From contig JBDHTQ010000004.1 in assembly GCA_039808765.1 (NCBI GenBank), positions 124,001-188,000 of the forward strand: 64,000 nucleotides of DNA, given 5' to 3'. The notes beneath the pieces are model-generated. The model made no database searches and was not told the DNA's origin. It saw only the letters and a list, made by a program, of their open reading frames with translations. Below, piece by piece: positions 8,964-17,543 of this stretch. Position numbers and translations under genes: made by a program. Within the stretch, counting starts at the first letter, position 1. Every line of letters starts with the position of its first letter. The DNA comes from JBDHTQ01 sp039808765 (GTDB lineage: Bacteria; Pseudomonadota; Alphaproteobacteria; UBA2400).

Positions 8964-10418
8964 ATGACAAGAATAGAATACGTTCAAACTCTCAAATATT
9001 TCAGTAGAACACTGTCGAAAATAAAAGTGGAAATCAGGCGTCATTCAAAAGAACATGATGAACTGCGAAGTAGAATACGTGAAGTTCAAATTCAATTTTG
9101 GAAAGAATATTTCCATAACGATCTATCAATTGAAAACACGCATGTACGTCATCAATTAGAATCAGCATGTTTACCAACCAACACCGCGCAACTTTTTGAT
9201 CGTTATCTTCTGGAGTTTTTTCGAAGGAGAAAAGTACTTCATCAAAGCTATTCTGAAAACATTAGAACATTTGGCTCGGATGAAAAACTGAATAATCGTA
9301 TTGAGCTTTTAAAACAAGAGTGTGAGCGAAGCGAAAAAACAAAACTCGTTTTAGATTTTCAACTGAAAACGATTAGCAACCCTATTGCTGAACTTCTTGA
9401 ATTCAATGCAGAATGCCAGCATTCTGGTCTTCCGCTTATTACTAGCACCCATAATCCGTATGCAAGATCACACCGTTTTTTCAATTGGATTTTAAATGAT
9501 GAAAACCCCTTTCCCAAAAAGACTGTGTCAAAAGCAGGATCTATTATAAAAAAAATTTTAGATAATCATGTTGATTACGCACAGCAATTAATTTTATATG
9601 AAAAAAAATCAAGTGAATTAAAAGCCTTTTCAAGCGATCTTGATCAAAAAAATAAAGATTTAAATACGATGAGAGATATGCAGCTTGATAGAATTCTTTA
9701 CCATGAAAGAGACAAAGGGATTTGTGATGCTTATTCTTTAAGTCAAGACTTGCTAGCCATCGAATTGGTTGACTCTGGAAAAAACATGGATTGTTGTCAA
9801 ATATTTGAATCCACGGCGTTGGAAGAAAAATTTTTTGCCTTTAAAAAACTCAATACGCTCTCGAATTTACTAAATAAATTAAGCTCATCTTATCAAATGT
9901 TGTTTGATGCTGTATCGGATGGATGCGATGCTATAAATAGCGCGGCCAACACTTTGACCCAAACGACGCTCACAACTTCTCCCGTTACCGACATAAACGA
10001 TCCCATCACAATAGCACTTAATCAGATTGCACAAAACTACACACATTATGCTACCGTTCTTGGTAAACTAAATTTTGGGTTTGATGAATTGCTTTGTCGT
10101 GTTGATCAAGATGAGCAAAGATCAATTTTAGATTATGAAAATGCCGTCATTGAAGAGTTATTGTCCCCCGGCAACCGCGGTTCTTCTCCTGATGACGACG
10201 AGCACCGCGCGATCAAACGCAATCTTCTTAAATCGGATGATCATTCCAACGCTGCAACAACCAGAATAGTAGCACCCGTAATGAGTCAGCAACACGCTGG
10301 GATCATCACGATTGATTCAGCGACAATGATCTTGCACCTAAATAGGGTGTGTTTGTTTGATATGCTTAAAATCAACAGAACTGACCCACCCACCATTGTT
10401 CAACACAGACCAAAGTAA
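8964..10418 (+). CDS. Coiled-coil protein of unknown function
   Basis: A protein of 484 residues that I do not recognise. It is rich in Lys, Glu, Asn and Leu, with long heptad-like stretches in the first 300 residues, and a low-complexity acidic/Ser segment (SPDDDEH) near residue 410. There is no signal peptide or membrane segment. An AGGA ribosome site precedes the ATG. The gene is AT-rich compared with those on either flank, in keeping with recent acquisition or a fast-evolving secreted effector; nothing in the sequence decides between these. Confidence 0.65.
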   Translation: MTRIEYVQTLKYFSRTLSKIKVEIRRHSKEHDELRSRIREVQIQFWKEYFHNDLSIENTHVRHQLESACLPTNTAQLFDRYLLEFFRRRKVLHQSYSENIRTFGSDEKLNNRIELLKQECERSEKTKLVLDFQLKTISNPIAELLEFNAECQHSGLPLITSTHNPYARSHRFFNWILNDENPFPKKTVSKAGSIIKKILDNHVDYAQQLILYEKKSSELKAFSSDLDQKNKDLNTMRDMQLDRILYHERDKGICDAYSLSQDLLAIELVDSGKNMDCCQIFESTALEEKFFAFKKLNTLSNLLNKLSSSYQMLFDAVSDGCDAINSAANTLTQTTLTTSPVTDINDPITIALNQIAQNYTHYATVLGKLNFGFDELLCRVDQDEQRSILDYENAVIEELLSPGNRGSSPDDDEHRAIKRNLLKSDDHSNAATTRIVAPVMSQQHAGIITIDSATMILHLNRVCLFDMLKINRTDPPTIVQHRPK

Positions 10419-10432
10419 GCGGATCAGAGCGC

Positions 10433-11062
10433 TCAGCTATTGGACAAATTATAATACAATCCCTTATCAAAACGAGGAGGTTGTGATGACTTCATTTGTC
10501 GACAAATGCGACCTATGCTTCTTTTCCATTTATGCATGTCAGTAATTCGACGTGGATTGGCATCAAGCCTCATCACGACATGTCCATAGACTTTAAAACA
10601 CGTGCCAGAAACATGAAACCCGGCACTTTTAGCCTCTCTTGCGGCAACTTTTTGCCACATCTCCGCGACACGACAAAGGTCTTGCAAACCAAAATCGATT
10701 ATACAACTTGCAGTATTTTCTCCACTTATTGCTGAAATTTTTTCAGCCTGATCATGTGGCGTTACAAATGAGACAAACTCTTGTCCCAGAGTTGCACCAA
10801 GTTGACCAAGGTTGTCAACCTTCTCCTGACTGATCGGGTCAGTCAATTGAATAAAAGCGACCGGTTCGCCGCCAATTGGACATCCTCTATCAACAGCATA
10901 CAAACAAAGTCCACCCGAAATTCTGGCCTGAGTTAATCCGGCTTGAGTACAGAGACGAGCAACAAGGCGTCTCGCTTTATCTGGATCACGGATTTCAAAA
11001 TCGTTGCTGTTATAGCCTGGATTAACACCCATGACACACGTAGCAAAGCTTCTTCGTAGCAC
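10433..11062 (-). CDS. Conserved-looking protein of unknown function
   Basis: A protein of 209 residues starting at a GTG preceded by AAAGGA at suitable spacing. The sequence is compact and globular with several cysteines; I cannot assign a family. The central stretch (GCPIGGEPVAFIQL) and the basic C-terminal third are its main landmarks. No membrane segment or signal peptide is seen. It converges on the coiled-coil gene with a 14-base gap. Confidence 0.55.
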   Translation of the reverse strand: MLRRSFATCVMGVNPGYNSNDFEIRDPDKARRLVARLCTQAGLTQARISGGLCLYAVDRGCPIGGEPVAFIQLTDPISQEKVDNLGQLGATLGQEFVSFVTPHDQAEKISAISGENTASCIIDFGLQDLCRVAEMWQKVAAREAKSAGFHVSGTCFKVYGHVVMRLDANPRRITDMHKWKRSIGRICRQMKSSQPPRFDKGLYYNLSNS

Positions 11063-11222
11063 TCGTTTTTTTCCTTTATAAAAAGGATTTTTTCGATCGT
11101 ATAATTAAAGCCAAAAAACACAAATGAAATTATTCTGGCGATTACTCACAAAGCTTTTTACCTTTATGGATAGCTTGTCTTGGAAAATTATTTCAAGAAG
11201 GACTTCAGTCAAAAATGATTTT

Positions 11223-11909
11223 TTATAGGGTGTATCCTGACACTCTCATCGCGACATTACGAGTATTCTCGATCCATTCTTTTGTACAGAATTGCCCTAA
11301 TGCTTGCTCTCTACACAGCAGCTCATGAGCAGGCAAAGAAAATTCATGACTAGAAAGTTCATTTAAGCTATCTCTTAATGCGAGTCCATAGGCGCGTGCA
11401 GGCGATTTACCAGGAAGAAGCAATACGCATGTGCTTAGCATGTCCCATGCTGCTTTAGGATGAAGATGATCTAGAGCCTGCTCAGCTTGTTTTAATGCGC
11501 GAGCTCCAAATCTTTCACGAACTAAATCTTGCGGATTTATATAAGCATAAATGAGATGATAATATTGAGAAATCACTGGAAACGCCATCTGTTCTTCAGC
11601 AAGGGCAAGAAAATCTGGTACATTATTTTTCATCGAGATATGAAGTGGAGACTCTTTTGGTGCATAGTGAAGAATGGCTCCAGCAAGTCCAACGCGAAAA
11701 TTTGCATGTTGAGGATCACTCATAGATAAAGAAATTTTATGCATATGCTCAAGCAACTGAGCTAAAAAATTGCTATCTTTAAATTTATGTGCAAGGTTAC
11801 CAACATGAACGGAAGGCGATTGATTACCGTACCGGAATGTTCCGTTCACCATTTCATCAAGCTGACATAACGCATCTGTTAAGTCTTGCTCTCTCAATGT
11901 AATACTCAT
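11223..11909 (-). CDS. Helical protein of unknown function, paralogue of the neighbouring 12.0-kb gene
   Basis: About 228 residues, probably all helical. The ATG at 11909 fits the AGAGG ribosome site better (nine bases) than the one two codons earlier at 11915 (three bases). Its middle (HMHKISLSMSDPQHANFR) aligns by eye with the gene at 12033-12761 (YISSRADDLDGPEHAYLR), and the C-terminal parts also align (QFCTKEWIENTRN with VFSPQWVDGIIYD). The two are therefore tandem, diverged duplicates. No known family is recognised. Confidence 0.6.
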   Translation of the reverse strand: MSITLREQDLTDALCQLDEMVNGTFRYGNQSPSVHVGNLAHKFKDSNFLAQLLEHMHKISLSMSDPQHANFRVGLAGAILHYAPKESPLHISMKNNVPDFLALAEEQMAFPVISQYYHLIYAYINPQDLVRERFGARALKQAEQALDHLHPKAAWDMLSTCVLLLPGKSPARAYGLALRDSLNELSSHEFSLPAHELLCREQALGQFCTKEWIENTRNVAMRVSGYTL

Positions 11910-12032
11910 GTTCATATTCCTCTTTAATTGAATATCTAATGACTAAGTCCTAACTGTGTTTAATTTCAATATAAATAAACATATCGCATGCAAAAAACTC
12001 ACCCTTCAGACGTTGATTGAAGCCTGATGATA

Positions 12033-12761
12033 TCAGGCCAAACTCCATTTTGGCCCCGTATAACCTGTCTCTCTCCTTGAATCATAAATTATCCCATCAA
12101 CCCATTGGGGAGAAAATACATCTTTTTCATAACGTCTCTGTATATTTTTGTCATAAGAATACGTCCCTATCTCGAACACAATTTCTTCGATAAATTTTTT
12201 TAGATCAAATGCATAAGCATGTACAGCCGAATCCCGATCACTTAATTGCAAAACAAGCTCTAACAAATTATATGCAGGCCGAGAATAAGCTGCATAAAGT
12301 GCGGCTTCGGCATTACTTAAAACCTCAAGACATCTCTCATTTCTTTCACATCCATTTACTGGAAAAACGCAATTTTGGGTATGACGATATCTGTCCACTG
12401 CATCAAATTGCCCTTGTTTGAGGGACAAATCCATATATCTGATCAAATGTGTGCACGCATGCGTGTACAAGGGATCATCTTTTGAAGAATAAACTGTGAC
12501 TAAATGTAAAAAATTTGCCCGTAGATAGGCATGCTCAGGACCGTCAAGATCATCCGCACGGCTGGATATATATGTAAGCACCTGTGGAAGTAAATGTTGT
12601 GCATGTTGGTTAAGCAGACTCAGAATAATAGAAAGGTCAGTCCAAGCCTGTCGCAGAAAACCGCCATAATTACCCTCAGCTCTAACAGTCAGTGAATCAG
12701 GATGACTTTCAATCATTGCTAAGTCAGCAAAAACTTCATCCAGCTCTATACAACCCCACAT
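12033..12761 (-). CDS. Helical protein of unknown function, paralogue of the 11.2-kb gene
   Basis: A protein of 242 residues, rich in Leu, His and Tyr and probably all helical, with no signal peptide. Its start has a good AAGGA site. It shares the central D-P/G-x-H-A pattern and a C-terminal W-[IV]-x-[GN] region with the downstream gene, so the pair arose by duplication. They lie in the same direction about 120 bases apart and may be co-transcribed. Function unknown. Confidence 0.6.
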   Translation of the reverse strand: MWGCIELDEVFADLAMIESHPDSLTVRAEGNYGGFLRQAWTDLSIILSLLNQHAQHLLPQVLTYISSRADDLDGPEHAYLRANFLHLVTVYSSKDDPLYTHACTHLIRYMDLSLKQGQFDAVDRYRHTQNCVFPVNGCERNERCLEVLSNAEAALYAAYSRPAYNLLELVLQLSDRDSAVHAYAFDLKKFIEEIVFEIGTYSYDKNIQRRYEKDVFSPQWVDGIIYDSRRETGYTGPKWSLA

Positions 12762-12889
12762 TTAAAGAATTCCTTTTTTCAGATAAATAAAAAATAGTAT
12801 TAATAATAGGTACCATGCCAACCAAACATGTAGATCAACGCCCAATAAAGAGCAAAAAATTATATGAATGCTCTAACTGCAGCCTGAAG

Positions 12890-12991
12890 CTAAAATTCAC
12901 GAAGAACTTCAGGGCTAATTTTTATTGCATGCTTGAGAGCCGGCAAAAATTTTGGATGCTTTAGGGGATTATAATCTGATAAAGTATTCAT
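12890..12991 (-). CDS. Small hypothetical protein (33 residues)
   Basis: A short frame beginning MNTLSDYNPL, with a GGAG ribosome site eight bases before its ATG. It is oriented like the paralogue pair downstream and may be a small independent peptide or the start of a lost gene. The evidence is only the ribosome site and the open frame. Confidence 0.3.
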   Translation of the reverse strand: MNTLSDYNPLKHPKFLPALKHAIKISPEVLREF

Positions 12992-13370
12992 CAAAAATCT
13001 CCGTTTTGTTCTCTTTATTAAGTATGGTCGAATACATACCATTTTGATAAATGCGACATCAACAAAAAATAACCCTCTGGTTATTTTTAGCCCTAGAGCG
13101 CATCTCACAAAGATAGACACGCTCTATTTTATCATTTTTACGCAAATGCGTCGTCAAAAATGGTCTCTTCGATTCCATCTTCTCGGGATTTGCTCTCGCG
13201 TCACTAAACCTGAAAAATGGCAAGAACAACCGCGCAGATTATCATCAATTACACTTGTGATAAAACCATAAGATTCTTTCGGTTAATCTCTTGTTCGCTA
13301 TTGCGTCAGGAAAAAATTTACCCCCATGCAATCTTAACCACCTTCATATTTCCGCAATCAAATATCTCTA
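12992..13370. other. Intergenic stretch with no recognisable gene
   Basis: About 380 AT-rich bases between the minus-strand orphan genes and the attenuated plus-strand operon. Only short open frames without ribosome sites occur. The promoters for both directions must lie in or near it. Confidence 0.5.
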
Positions 13371-13400
13371 TTGACTCCACCGCTCGCTGTCGAATACAGT
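13371..13400 (+). promoter_or_regulatory. Candidate sigma-70 promoter of the attenuated operon
   Basis: TTGACT at 13371-13376 matches the -35 consensus in five of six positions, and TACAGT at 13395-13400 matches the -10 consensus in four, with an 18-base spacer. Initiation about seven bases later would fall at the leader peptide ATG (13408), which has no Shine-Dalgarno site. The leader peptide may thus be translated from a leaderless transcript. Confidence 0.4.
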
Positions 13401-13407
13401 AATAACC

Positions 13408-13455
13408 ATGAACAGAAAGACAGCACAACAGCTCCATCATCACGTCCACACATAG
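13408..13455 (+). CDS. Histidine-rich attenuator leader peptide
   Basis: A 15-codon frame reading MNRKTAQQLHHHVHT followed by TAG: four histidines in the last six residues, just before a set of mutually exclusive hairpins and a terminator. This is the arrangement of his-type leader peptides, where ribosomes stall at His codons when charged tRNA-His is short. There is no visible ribosome site; translation may begin on a leaderless transcript or be weak. The downstream genes are not histidine biosynthetic genes, which is what makes it unusual. Confidence 0.65.
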   Translation: MNRKTAQQLHHHVHT

Positions 13456-13504
13456 TGGGCGGCTGAACTGCATCTTTTTCAAGCCGGCCTATCAAGTCCG
13501 GCTT
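13444..13504 (+). promoter_or_regulatory. Transcription attenuator with alternative hairpins
   Basis: Three exclusive pairings can be drawn. Segment 1:2 pairs GTCCAC (13444-13449) with GTGGGC (13455-13460). Segment 2:3, the antiterminator, pairs GGGCGGCT (13457-13464) with AGCC and GCCT in 13482-13490, with one bulged G. Segment 3:4, the terminator, pairs AAGCCGG (13481-13487) with CCGGCTT (13498-13504). A ribosome stalled at the His codons (13435-13449) covers segment 1, frees segment 2 for the antiterminator and lets RNA polymerase read into the operon. Confidence 0.65.
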
Positions 13505-13508
13505 TTTT
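13481..13508 (+). terminator. Attenuator terminator hairpin
   Basis: A perfect seven-base-pair stem AAGCCGG/CCGGCTT with a ten-base loop, continuing into a run of T ending at 13508. It lies between the leader peptide and the start of the ligase gene in the same direction, so it works as a conditional terminator. Confidence 0.75.
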
Positions 13509-13562
13509 AATACCCTCATTCTGCCGGACAGTTTTAACCCTTCAAACTAACGGAGAATGAAA

Positions 13563-14969
13563 ATGGGAGAAGTAAGTAAGCTTAACGCAAGTTTTTTTGA
13601 TGAAACCCAAGTGCGAAATGATTATGCAAAAGGCAGGGGTGCCAATGATGGTAAGCTTTCAATCGGCATAGAGATTGAAAGCTGGCTTGTAAATACACAA
13701 GCTGCGCGTGAGGAACGAATCAAAATGATGAGTTCGCAGGAAAGTCAGGCGGTGCTTGAGATGATCGCTTCGGCAGACCCTCAATCACAAACGGCTTATG
13801 AAATTAACGGCAGACGGATCGCAGAGCAAGTTGAAAACGCACCCCGCGTATGTGTAGATAGCCACGGTATCATGTACCAACTTGAGTTATGTGGTGTGTT
13901 GGAGGCTGCAGGGGCCCCTATTCCCGCTGATGACCTGACGCGCTCTTTGCAGCTTATCTCTCGTGCACAAACAACCATTATCAATGCGGCAAAATCTGTT
14001 GGATTAAGCGGTTTCAACGCCGCTTTTCCCGGAAGCATAAGCATAAAAGACTGTGCCGAAAATATGGTGGCTCGTGAAAGGCTAACCGCAGAATGGCAAA
14101 AATTTTCTTTAGATGGGCCAGATAGCCCCGGCCTGCGCACCATGGGTTTAGCGACAAGCGCACAAGTAAGTATTGGCTATCGTGATCCGCAAGAAGCCGG
14201 GGAAATTATCAAGCTTGGCAACTTGTTGGCACCCGCATTCTATGCTGCCTTCGCGAATTCAACAGGATATGTGGAAGGGCAACGTTCCGACCTACTTATA
14301 CCGAGAGCCGATTGGTGGATGCAGCACAATCGCACCGCGCCACGAGCCGGAATACCAATATCAATTCTCAGGCAAATGTTTGAACGTAACGGAGAAAAGA
14401 GTCTCCTTGATACGTGGATCAACCACGTGCAGCAAGTTCCTATGGTTTATTATTGGGATGAACAAGGAACTCCGCGCTTTGACACATCCCCAACATTCAA
14501 GCAACTCTTAAGTCGGGGGCTGGGAACACAACAAAACTTTGCTCTCGCTGAAAGCCTGCTCTGGCCAGATGTCAAAGTTATTGGCGGCCAGCGCATTGAG
14601 CTAAGAGCAGCCGATAGTGGCTTTACTCAGCCGGCAGCGCTGGCTGTTCTTGCTTCTGAGGTTTTTGCATCGCCCTTAAAACGACGAGACGCCATCAGTG
14701 ATATTCTTGAAGCAAGCAAAATAACAGCCGAGACGTTGCAATTCAGTCGCGAGCAAGTAGCGGGGCGAGGAGCAGAAACACCTTTTGGGCGGACAAATCT
14801 TGGGCATATCAGCAGCATGATGGCAGACTGGATCCGGAATGCTTCGAACATCAATCCCGATCAAGCACGCTCTATTGCCGCAAGCTTAAATACAGGTAAA
14901 TGCGATATCGATGAATACAGGCCCAATTCTGCTGTTCAAGCAGATTTACTCCGCGTGAAAGGTTTATAA
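13563..14969 (+). CDS. Glutamate-cysteine-ligase-like carboxylate-amine ligase (GCS2/plant-type GshA family)
   Basis: A protein of 468 residues. The N-terminal LSIGIEIESWLV matches the ATP- and metal-binding strand of GCS2-type ligases, and YQLELCG matches the second glutamate-bearing strand. SAQVSIGYRD and APAFYAAFANS correspond to the QVN and LFANS regions of the plant/alphaproteobacterial GshA group, and QRIELRAAD is near the C-terminal metal site. These enzymes join the gamma-carboxyl of glutamate to an amine with ATP. The ATG at 13563 is seven bases from GGAG, whereas the upstream ATG (13557) is only one base away, so the former is chosen. The His-rich leader suggests that the amine substrate or product involves histidine; this is inference. 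Confidence 0.7.
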   Translation: MGEVSKLNASFFDETQVRNDYAKGRGANDGKLSIGIEIESWLVNTQAAREERIKMMSSQESQAVLEMIASADPQSQTAYEINGRRIAEQVENAPRVCVDSHGIMYQLELCGVLEAAGAPIPADDLTRSLQLISRAQTTIINAAKSVGLSGFNAAFPGSISIKDCAENMVARERLTAEWQKFSLDGPDSPGLRTMGLATSAQVSIGYRDPQEAGEIIKLGNLLAPAFYAAFANSTGYVEGQRSDLLIPRADWWMQHNRTAPRAGIPISILRQMFERNGEKSLLDTWINHVQQVPMVYYWDEQGTPRFDTSPTFKQLLSRGLGTQQNFALAESLLWPDVKVIGGQRIELRAADSGFTQPAALAVLASEVFASPLKRRDAISDILEASKITAETLQFSREQVAGRGAETPFGRTNLGHISSMMADWIRNASNINPDQARSIAASLNTGKCDIDEYRPNSAVQADLLRVKGL

Positions 14970-14971
14970 TC

Positions 14972-15733
14972 ATGCACAACATGCCCTACACCCTTATCAA
15001 TGCTAATACCCTATCTCCAATAATCATAACAGCTGAGCACGCTGGCGCTGCCTGGCCAGAAAATATAGATGCGACTGATCTTCCTGCGGGGTGGCAAGCT
15101 GAACATTACGCACTGGACCGTGGAACACACGATCTTGCCACATGGCTAGGCACACAGATTGAAATTCCTATCATTCTGGGTAAATACACTCGCCTTCTGA
15201 GTGATCTTAATCGGTTGCGAGATGATGCAGACGTAATCTGCACGCAGACCGATGGGCTTCAGATGACCGTCAATAACCTTTCAGAAGCTGAACGCGAGAG
15301 CCGTCTTGCCGCATATTATGATCCTTATCATGCAGAGATTCGCCGTCTTATGGAAAGCAGTAATCCCCCTCGCTATTGGGTTTCGCTCCATAGCTATACA
15401 CGACAACGGCGCTCGGATGTGATTCCACGACCGTGGGATGCCGGTGTGCAGTATGTCAAGGAAACCCCGTTGGCGCGTGCAGCACTGCAAGCCCTTACAG
15501 AAATTCCGGACAAATGCATTGGTGATAATGCGCCGTACAATCTTACCCAGCTACCTCTCTGCCCTATTGGCGTTATTGCAGAGCGATACAATATTGAAGC
15601 GATCGAGATTGAAATTTGCGACGATCAATTGTGTAATAAACATCTTTCAAGCCTATGGCATCAGCAGTTGCTCAATTTCTTTCAAAGAATTAAACAAGAC
15701 TGGCATGAGCGGCCGCGATTATATTGCCTTTGA
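14972..15733 (+). CDS. N-formylglutamate amidohydrolase-like enzyme
   Basis: A protein of 253 residues with family landmarks: ITAEHAG at the N-terminus (metal ligand Glu-His), LDRGTHDLATWL, YTRLLSDLNR, N-L-S-E-A-E-R-E-S-R and DPYHAEIRR in the middle, and SLHSYT, which carries another metal-ligand His. This fold hydrolyses N-formylglutamate in histidine breakdown (HutG) and related N-acyl amino acids. It starts two bases after the ligase stop, so the two are one operon. There are no other hut genes nearby. The pair may make and trim a glutamyl or acyl amino acid compound. Confidence 0.75.
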   Translation: MHNMPYTLINANTLSPIIITAEHAGAAWPENIDATDLPAGWQAEHYALDRGTHDLATWLGTQIEIPIILGKYTRLLSDLNRLRDDADVICTQTDGLQMTVNNLSEAERESRLAAYYDPYHAEIRRLMESSNPPRYWVSLHSYTRQRRSDVIPRPWDAGVQYVKETPLARAALQALTEIPDKCIGDNAPYNLTQLPLCPIGVIAERYNIEAIEIEICDDQLCNKHLSSLWHQQLLNFFQRIKQDWHERPRLYCL

Positions 15734-15758
15734 TAGGTGTGGGGACAAGTTGGAATGA

Positions 15759-15923
15759 ATCGAGTTTATGTTGATCATCGCGATAGGCATGTTCGTGGCG
15801 TTTGTTTCCGCTCTTATTGTGATTAAAGCCTTTATCTCATGGATCAGCCAGCATGGGTTTGGGGCTTTCGCTTGGTCCCGCATCGTTTTGGGAAGCATCC
15901 TGCTGCTGATCTATTTGGTTTAA
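15759..15923 (+). pseudogene. uppP: 3' remnant of uppP (undecaprenyl-diphosphate phosphatase)
   Basis: An open frame without a proper start preserves the last 54 codons of an UppP protein. It shows a hydrophobic transmembrane stretch (FVAFVSALIVIKAF), then WISQHGFGAFAWSRIVLG, which matches the UppP C-terminus (R-H-x-x-x-PFAxYRIxLG), and a final hydrophobic helix. An in-frame stop precedes it at 15756-15758. The rest of the gene is absent, so this is the scar of a deletion or rearrangement. The minus-strand GT87 gene now ends inside it. Confidence 0.7.
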
Positions 15924-17047
15924 ACGATAAAGCGCAATACCAATTAAAAAGGGCAAAAGCTGCAGGTGCAGTGCCTTTGTAAGCGATAGCGTGAGCAAGG
16001 GCCAGATCCATAAAGACGCAACAATCATGCGGTCTCGCAGCAAAAAGGCGCGAGGCCCGCGCATACTCCATAACAGAAGCGCTGGGGTAAGCAAAATTTG
16101 ATCGTAAGAAAACTGGTAGGGGCTAATCAACAAAACAAAAAAGAATCCGCCGATCAATTGATAGAGTGGATTTTTAAGCTGCCAAAAAAGATAGCCGGTC
16201 GGGATGAGGTAGGCGAAATGGAGAACGGTAGCGAGCGGCGGCGCTATGCCCAATAAACAGAGTGCCGAAAACGTTGATCCCATTTTGTACCATTCGATCG
16301 ATTGTTTCCATAAAATCGTCTGACCGTATGAGGAATTCTTAAAAAAAGCGATCCAAGTTTCTGACCCGAAGATAAAAAAGGACACAAGGCAAAGCACACC
16401 CGTCACAATACCAATTTTTACCAGTGGCCCTATCTGCTTGTTTTTAAGGAGAAGAATAGGAACAAGCAACGCGAAGTGCGGTTTGAAAGCGGATAATCCC
16501 AAAGCAAAAAGCTGCAGGGGTGTATAAGATAATTTTTTTGTGCAGAAAGCACTCAAACCATAGGTGAGCAGGGCCGCCAGTAAGATCGTGCTTTGCCCAT
16601 GGAATACAGCGATCAACAGCCCCGGTGACGTCCAGAAAAAAAGATTGAACCGGGGGTGCTGGATCAACCGTTTTAAGGCGAGCCAAAAAAATAGTGATGA
16701 CACAACGATAAAAACAATCGCGGCTACAAAAAAATTCATCAGGCCTAAAGGCGCAATAATCAAAAAAAAGATCGGCGGATAAAGAAACGGGACGTATGTG
16801 TATGAGTTGGAATCCCCTCAAAATAGACTTTGTGTAGCGTTTTTAAATCATAGGCCATAGGGGCATGGTTCAGTAAGGCAAGTTTAGCCGCGCCCCAAAA
16901 ACAAAGAAAATCCGCGACGAGTGGTTGCTGCGAAAAAGTAATTCCGTGATGGCTTGTTAGGATGATTAATGCCATGCAGAGAGGGTAAACCACCATGCAA
17001 ACCTGAGAAATTGTTACGGCTCTTTCGTTGCTGAACAAAGTGGTCAT
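15837..17047 (-). pseudogene. Frameshifted GT87-family (DUF2029) membrane glycosyltransferase
   Basis: Two frames together make one protein of about 400 residues. The N-terminal part (ATG at 17047; a longer frame reaches 17083) has a membrane helix and DFLCFWGAAKLAL, with YDLKTLHKVYF, the characteristic start of GT87 polyprenyl-phosphate-mannose-dependent transferases. After about 16810 the frame is lost, and the reading continues in another frame as YVPFLYPPIFFLIIAPLG, the conserved YPP motif, followed by some eight membrane helices. The break falls at a GGGG run (about 16815-16818), so an indel there is likely. The last residues are antisense to the uppP remnant and not native. A sequencing error at the G run is the alternative. 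Confidence 0.65.
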
Positions 17048-17081
17048 TGACTTTTTGAGGGTTTCCACAGACAACACGGGC

Positions 17082-17207
17082 ATGACTCAGTCCTTACAAC
17101 AAAAGCGACAGGCGCGACTCGCTCAAGCTCTTCGTGATAATTTAAAAAAGCGAAAAACGCAAGAACGGGCAAGGGTGTTAACAGACGCCGTTTTTGTTGA
17201 TATATGA
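17082..17207 (+). CDS. Small basic protein (41 residues) of a type common in alphaproteobacteria
   Basis: The frame reads MTQSLQQKRQARLAQALRDN followed by a KKRKTQERARV stretch. Short proteins of this build (K-R-Q-A-R-L-A-x-A-L-R-x-N-L-x-x-R-K) are, to my recollection, widespread in alphaproteobacteria without known function. It starts inside the upstream end of the frameshifted GT87 gene on the other strand and may be divergently transcribed from it. The last residues could be altered by the neighbouring IS debris. Confidence 0.5.
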   Translation: MTQSLQQKRQARLAQALRDNLKKRKTQERARVLTDAVFVDI

Positions 17208-17277
17208 GATGAGATATGATCAGGTAGGCGATGCTGGCGTGGCGGACTGCCGTTAGGTTGAGTGGCATACATTGCAC

Positions 17278-17400
17278 CGAGCAAGCCGCAACATAACAGG
17301 TTTGTTGAGAGCTTTAACGGCAAGCTGCGGGACGAGCTGCTCAACGAGATGCTGTTCATCAGCATCTGGCAGCGCGCATCAAACGGCGCTGGCTGTCCGA
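17278..17400 (+). mobile_element. IS3-family transposase (OrfB) remnant
   Basis: A fragment of frame reads NRFVESFNGKLRDELLNEML, which is the conserved C-terminal DDE-region signature of IS3-family OrfB (F-x-E-S-F-N-G-x-L-R-D-E), whose Glu is the last catalytic residue. Upstream and downstream sequence does not continue the protein, and no terminal repeats were seen. Confidence 0.75.
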
Positions 17401-17427
17401 TAATTACTAACTGTCAGATTAAATACT

Positions 17428-17531
17428 GACTTCTACATCTCAAAGCGCATCGCCATGCGCTATGACCGCTGCGCCCACACCTCTTTTCCGCCATCGGCCT
17501 CGCGTCTTACCTCATCTTTTATCTCACTTAA
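17428..17531 (+). mobile_element. IS5-family transposase C-terminal remnant
   Basis: SKRIAMRYDRCAHT followed, after a frame change, by FSAIGLASYLIFYL and a stop resembles the C-terminal tail of IS5-family transposases (R-R-I-A-x-R-Y-D-x-x-A-x-x-F-x-x-A). The frameshift and the missing body show that it is dead. It directly follows the IS3 scrap. Confidence 0.6.
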
Positions 17532-17543
17532 TCAGTCCCGAGC

